Below, piece by piece: positions 6,368-9,103 of a stretch of DNA of 9,103 nucleotides. Numbering within the stretch: position 1 is the first letter of the stretch; each line of letters starts with the position of its first letter. Location: the NCBI GenBank assembly GCA_020057535.1, contig JAGVFS010000003.1:1-9103 (forward strand). The letters run 5' to 3'. The translations under genes and the position numbers were made by a program. A model generated the notes under the pieces. That model worked only from the letters and a program-made list of their open reading frames with translations. It did no database searches and was not told where the DNA came from. The stretch is from Patescibacteria group bacterium. Its GTDB lineage: Bacteria > Patescibacteriota > Patescibacteriia > UBA2591 > PGYQ01.

Positions 6368-7950
6368 AAATTAATTTTCAAAAAATTATTCAGATATTAT
6401 TTTATACTCTTGTCTTTTGTTATTTATTAGCTCATTCTTATGGTTATTTAGATCCTGATTTAGGCTGGCATTTAAAAGTTGGCGAGCAAATTATTAATGA
6501 AAAAGCGGTACCAACTTATGAATATTATAACTGGACATTAGAAGGCAAAAAATGGGTTGATCACGAATGGCTAATAAATGTCATTACTTTCTTGTTGTAT
6601 AAAAATTTTGGCTATTTGGCTGTTAATATTTTTTTTGCTTTAATTATATTATTAACTTTAATTCTTTTAAATTTATTCGTTCAAAAGTATTTTCTTAAAG
6701 AGAAAAAAGGGTTATTTTTTATTCTGTTTTTTCAAGCCATAGGGGTATTAGCAATGATTCCACATTTAGGGGTTAGAATGCAAGAAATTACTGTGTTAAA
6801 TTTATTACTTTTATTGATTATTATTTATAATTATGAAAAACACAAAAAAACAAAAATATTATTTTGGCTATTGCCTCTTTTTTATTTTTGGGCTTGCCTT
6901 CACGCTGGATTTTTAATCGGAATTTTTATAATATTTTTTTGGATAGTAATTAAATTGATTAAAACAGTAATTGACAAATTAAAATCCAAATCACGTCTAA
7001 TTCAAATTCGCGACAATTCACAATTAACTTTTTTTTATTTTGCTTTTTTTAGCGCTTTGATTACCTTTTTCACTCCCTATGGATTTAAACTTTATGAATT
7101 TTTATTTGATTATAAAAACGCTTTTTATCAGACACACATACAAGAATGGTTGCCGTTTTTTTCTTTTCCAATTCTTTATTGGCAATTATTATACACCGCT
7201 TTTATCGCAATAGTTATTATATTATCAATTGTTGATGCCATAAAAAAAGAAAAAAAAATAATCCTATGGGATTTGTTAATTTCATTATTTTTTATTTTTT
7301 TAGCCTTTAAATCAAGAAGACATTTCCCTTTGTTATTTATTATTTCTTTTCCAATGTTAATAACATTTTTTGTTGATTCATTTGATTTTAAAGAAATATT
7401 TAAAAAATTTCCTAAACAATTATTTTTAGTAAAATCATATTTAATTATTGGTTTTTTGTTAATTATTCTTAATCAATTGATTAAAATAAATTTTACATCT
7501 GATCCATTTTTATCTTTTAATAATAATTATCCTCAAAAAGCTGTAGTTTTTTTAAAAAACAATCCTCAATATAATAATTTAAAATTTTTTAATCCTTATG
7601 GTTGGGGGGGGTATATGATTTGGACTATACCAGAAAGAAAACTTTTTATTGATGGTCGTTTGCCGCAATATCCATTTGCCAAACACACTTTTTTAGAAGA
7701 AGATTATGAATTTTTTGACAAAGAAAAAATAGAAAAAAAATTAAACGAATACGATATTAAATTGGTTTTATTAGACATTAAAGAAAAAAAATATAAATTT
7801 AATTGGTTTGAAGAATATTTTCTCGGCTTTAACGAAGACGAAATTAACAAAAACATAAACAAAAATCATTTAAGGGATTATTTAAATAATTCCAAAGAAT
7901 GGGGAAAAATTTATATAGACAAACTAAGCGCTATTTATGTTAAAAAATAA
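6361..7950 (+). CDS. Polytopic membrane protein with GT-C glycosyltransferase-like layout
   Basis: The 529-aa product starts with a membrane helix (about 9-28). It is followed at once by the conserved-looking luminal motif DPDLGWHLKVGE (31-42) and later WVDHEWL (65-71). Eight or more further hydrophobic segments follow (near 85-107, 117-135, 144-156, 167-200, 223-238, 266-292, 300-316, 320-338, 358-372). After about residue 385 comes a soluble C-terminal domain with NPYGWGGYMIW (411-421) and FIDGRLPQYP (429-438). An acidic D-x-D motif in the first external loop followed by many helices and a C-terminal globular domain is the organisation of GT-C enzymes, which use lipid-linked sugars. I infer that class but cannot name a substrate or family. 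The methyltransferase and GT2 genes downstream fit a surface-glycan locus. Start: ATG at 6361 in the second repeat copy, no Shine-Dalgarno. Confidence 0.8.
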   Translation: MKKINFQKIIQILFYTLVFCYLLAHSYGYLDPDLGWHLKVGEQIINEKAVPTYEYYNWTLEGKKWVDHEWLINVITFLLYKNFGYLAVNIFFALIILLTLILLNLFVQKYFLKEKKGLFFILFFQAIGVLAMIPHLGVRMQEITVLNLLLLLIIIYNYEKHKKTKILFWLLPLFYFWACLHAGFLIGIFIIFFWIVIKLIKTVIDKLKSKSRLIQIRDNSQLTFFYFAFFSALITFFTPYGFKLYEFLFDYKNAFYQTHIQEWLPFFSFPILYWQLLYTAFIAIVIILSIVDAIKKEKKIILWDLLISLFFIFLAFKSRRHFPLLFIISFPMLITFFVDSFDFKEIFKKFPKQLFLVKSYLIIGFLLIILNQLIKINFTSDPFLSFNNNYPQKAVVFLKNNPQYNNLKFFNPYGWGGYMIWTIPERKLFIDGRLPQYPFAKHTFLEEDYEFFDKEKIEKKLNEYDIKLVLLDIKEKKYKFNWFEEYFLGFNEDEINKNINKNHLRDYLNNSKEWGKIYIDKLSAIYVKK

Positions 7951-8008
7951 TTACCTTTTTAAGGTATTTCTAAACTTTGGCATTTTGTCAACTTCTCTTA
8001 AATAAGCC

Positions 8009-8030
8009 ATTTTATTTTTTTAAATAAAAT
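8009..8030 (+). terminator. AT-only hairpin, weak terminator candidate
   Basis: ATTTTATTT (8009-8017) pairs with AAATAAAAT (8022-8030) around TTTT and is followed by TATTTTT. The stem is perfect but contains only A-T pairs. A smaller TACCTT/AAGGTA hairpin lies just after the stop of the 6361 gene. Either could end that transcript, neither convincingly. Confidence 0.3.
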
Positions 8031-8059
8031 TATTTTTGCTAAAATAAAGAATTTTATAA

Positions 8060-8206
8060 TATTGTTTAGAATTTTTGTCAAAGTTTAGTTATAAACTAAT
8101 GGAAAAATTTAAATATAATAAAAATAATCCGGTTGACAATTATATTCTGAATAATTATAAATTAGTTTTTTAAAGAGGAAATACGTTGATTTATAAAAAT
8201 TATTAA
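8060..8206 (+). pseudogene. Possible C-terminal remnant of a decayed coding sequence
   Basis: One frame reads YCLEFLSKFSYKL, MEKFKYNKNNPVDN and YILNNYKLVF, then a TAA at 8171-8173, then RGNTLIYKNY and TAA at 8204-8206. NYKLVF..GNTLIYKN looks like the closing beta-hairpin seen at the C-terminus of many membrane glycosyltransferases. The single stop could come from AAA to TAA. The frame is short and the DNA very AT-rich, so chance is possible. The region also holds the promoter for the next gene. Confidence 0.25.
8133..8161 (+). promoter_or_regulatory. Strong sigma70-type promoter for the methyltransferase gene
   Basis: TTGACA (8133-8138), exactly 17 bp, then TATAAA (8156-8161): a consensus -35 with a near-consensus -10. 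The predicted start of transcription near 8168 gives a leader of about 42 nt. That leader contains AGAGGA (8174-8179) 6 nt before a TTG that opens a six-codon frame (8186-8206), whereas the gene's own ATG at 8210 has no Shine-Dalgarno. Confidence 0.65.
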
Positions 8207-8209
8207 ATT

Positions 8210-8698
8210 ATGGATTATAAAGATTTTTTACAATTACAAATACAAAAACAAACAGATGGTTTGCATTTTTGGTATAAAGCAAGAAAAATTTTAATTTTTA
8301 ATTTATTAAATTCTATATTTAAAAAATATAAAAAAGATAGATTAATATTAAATATTGGTTGTGGTACTGGAACAGAATTAGAAATATTAAAAAAATTTGG
8401 GCAAACAATTGCATTAGATAATAATCAAAATGCCATAGAAATAGTAAAAAAACAAAAATATAAAACAATTTTAATTGATATTGAAAAATATAATTTTCAA
8501 AATAATTATTACGACGCAATTTGTTGCTTTGACTTACTTGAACATTTACAAAATGACCATATTGTTATAAATAATATTTTTCAATCACTCAAACAAAATG
8601 GATATTTCTTTTTTACTATTCCAGCTTTTCAGTTTTTATTTAGTTCACATGATGTTGCCATGGAACATTATCGCCGCTACAATAAAAAAATATTTTAG
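8210..8698 (+). CDS. SAM-dependent methyltransferase, N-terminal part (frame ends at a frameshift)
   Basis: The frame from ATG 8210 gives 162 aa of a class I (Rossmann) methyltransferase. Motif I LNIGCGTG (47-54) binds S-adenosylmethionine. The acidic residue D70 closes strand 2 (TIALD). ILIDIEKYNF follows, then FDLLEHL (107-113, the D-x-x-E-H post-motif typical of the UbiG/Methyltransf_11 group), YFFFTIPAF and HYRRYNKK (153-160). In relatives the HYRRY motif is followed by about 90 more residues. Here the frame stops eight bases after an A7 run (8684-8690) at TAG 8696-8698, and the missing part continues in the -1 frame. The SAM fold is complete, but the C-terminal helices are lost unless slippage restores them. 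It has its own promoter and lies 3 nt (after frame repair) before a GT2 gene, which suggests methylation of a sugar or polyprenol-linked intermediate; the substrate is unknown. Confidence 0.85.
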   Translation: MDYKDFLQLQIQKQTDGLHFWYKARKILIFNLLNSIFKKYKKDRLILNIGCGTGTELEILKKFGQTIALDNNQNAIEIVKKQKYKTILIDIEKYNFQNNYYDAICCFDLLEHLQNDHIVINNIFQSLKQNGYFFFTIPAFQFLFSSHDVAMEHYRRYNKKIF

Positions 8699-8964
8699 AT
8701 AAACTATTCAAAGCTGGCTTTAAAATTATAAAATTAAACTATTGGAATTCATTTTTATTTCCAATCATATTTATTGTAAGAATAATAAAAAAAATATTAT
8801 TTATTTTCTTCTTTAAAAAAATAAAACATCAGTCAGAAATGAAAAATTTTAACAAACATCTCAATAAATTATTATTTTTAATTTTAAATTTAGAAAATAA
8901 ATTTATATTTTATAACTTGCCAATCCCTTTTGGTTTAACTATTTATGGAATTGCTAAAAAATAA
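8698..8964 (+). pseudogene. C-terminal part of the same methyltransferase in the -1 frame
   Basis: From about 8684 the -1 frame runs open to TAA at 8962-8964, giving DKLFKAGFKIIKLNYWNSF, a hydrophobic stretch LFPIIFIVRIIKKI, then HLNKLLFLILNLENKF and NLPIPFGLTIYGIAKK. This matches the usual tail after HYRRY in this methyltransferase group: L..AGF.I..L.Y.N..LFP, a hydrophobic helix pair, and an ending of the form LPFG.S..A.AKK. Adding one A to the A7 run at 8684-8690 fuses both parts into a 251-aa protein, a typical length. There is no good start codon of its own early in this frame, so it is not an independent gene. The stop lies 3 nt before the glycosyltransferase ATG. Confidence 0.8.
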
Positions 8965-8967
8965 TTT

Positions 8968-9103
8968 ATGTTTATAGAATTTTGTTTGCCAATTTATAAT
9001 GAAGAAAAAATTTTAAAAAATAATGTTTTAAAATTATTGGATTATTGCGCCAGTCAAAATTTTAATTTTGGTTGGCGAATAGTATTGCTAAATAATGGCT
9101 CGC
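8968..9103 (+). CDS. Family 2 glycosyltransferase, N-terminal fragment cut by window end
   Basis: The 45 visible codons start FIEFCLPIYNEEKIL and end WRIVLLNNGS. This is the opening of a GT-A fold GT2 enzyme: a first beta-strand into LPIYNEE, a helix, and a second strand into the nucleotide-binding turn, here NNGS where many members have DDGS or DNGS. Such enzymes move a sugar from a nucleotide sugar to a polyprenyl phosphate or a surface glycan. The gene begins 3 nt after the repaired end of the methyltransferase, so it is probably in the same operon. The metal-binding DxD and acceptor region lie beyond the window. No Shine-Dalgarno. Confidence 0.85.
   Translation, partial: MFIEFCLPIYNEEKILKNNVLKLLDYCASQNFNFGWRIVLLNNGS

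Noticed and set aside
7951..8010. Minus-strand 19-codon frame starting MAYLREVDKMPK
   Set aside because: Too short, no start signal, no recognisable family. It may be chance or old debris.
8319..8519. Minus-strand 66-aa frame opposite the methyltransferase
   Set aside because: It covers the conserved SAM-binding region in antisense and is only Phe/Tyr/Leu-rich low-complexity sequence.
1..9103. Alternative genetic code (UGA as Gly or Trp)
   Set aside because: No gene needs UGA read-through. Trp is encoded by TGG throughout and frames end normally at TAA or TAG.
1..9103. CRISPR array, riboswitch, defence or toxin-antitoxin cassette
   Set aside because: No regular direct repeats with spacers, no recognisable riboswitch core. 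The lone XRE gene has no toxin partner next to it, since cysS is the neighbour.

Overview
The window is very AT-rich (most stretches about 25% G+C by eye) and carries densely packed bacterial genes. Almost none has a Shine-Dalgarno sequence. Together with a compact FtsK, short intergenic gaps, a DPD/WGGY/FIDGR membrane protein and an LCAT-like secreted lipase, this suggests a Patescibacteria/CPR-type genome. That assignment is an inference from style, not from a marker gene. The standard code (table 11) fits: every frame reads cleanly without recoding UGA.

Left part (1-3777, all minus strand, transcribed right to left): ftsK (DNA translocase), then a perfect 15-bp hairpin, then a five-helix membrane protein of unknown role. 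The membrane protein is followed after 2 nt by a secreted LCAT/lipase-type alpha/beta hydrolase that runs off the left edge. Region 3828-4173 holds a dead insertion sequence: the N-terminal piece of an IS5-like transposase with two stop codons, a frameshift and a deleted catalytic part, ending in a GGACTTACGCA-type terminus.

Middle (4185-6200, minus strand): cysS (cysteinyl-tRNA synthetase), preceded after 9 nt by a small XRE-type helix-turn-helix gene whose start is separated from its body by a one-base frameshift. A putative promoter and a small palindrome lie upstream. Next come a roughly 165-bp patch of clearly higher G+C without a convincing gene, and a complete tRNA-Ser(CGA) with its own promoter.

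Right part (6361-9103, plus strand): a 529-aa polytopic membrane protein of GT-C-like organisation, an intergenic stretch with possible gene debris, a SAM-dependent methyltransferase split by a frameshift at an A7 run, and the start of a family 2 glycosyltransferase 3 nt later. These three look like a cell-surface glycan or lipid-linked sugar locus.

I do not see a clear new multi-gene system. The points most worth checking are the frameshifts at or near homopolymer runs (XRE, methyltransferase, transposase), the G+C-rich islet next to tRNA-Ser, and the near absence of Shine-Dalgarno sites.
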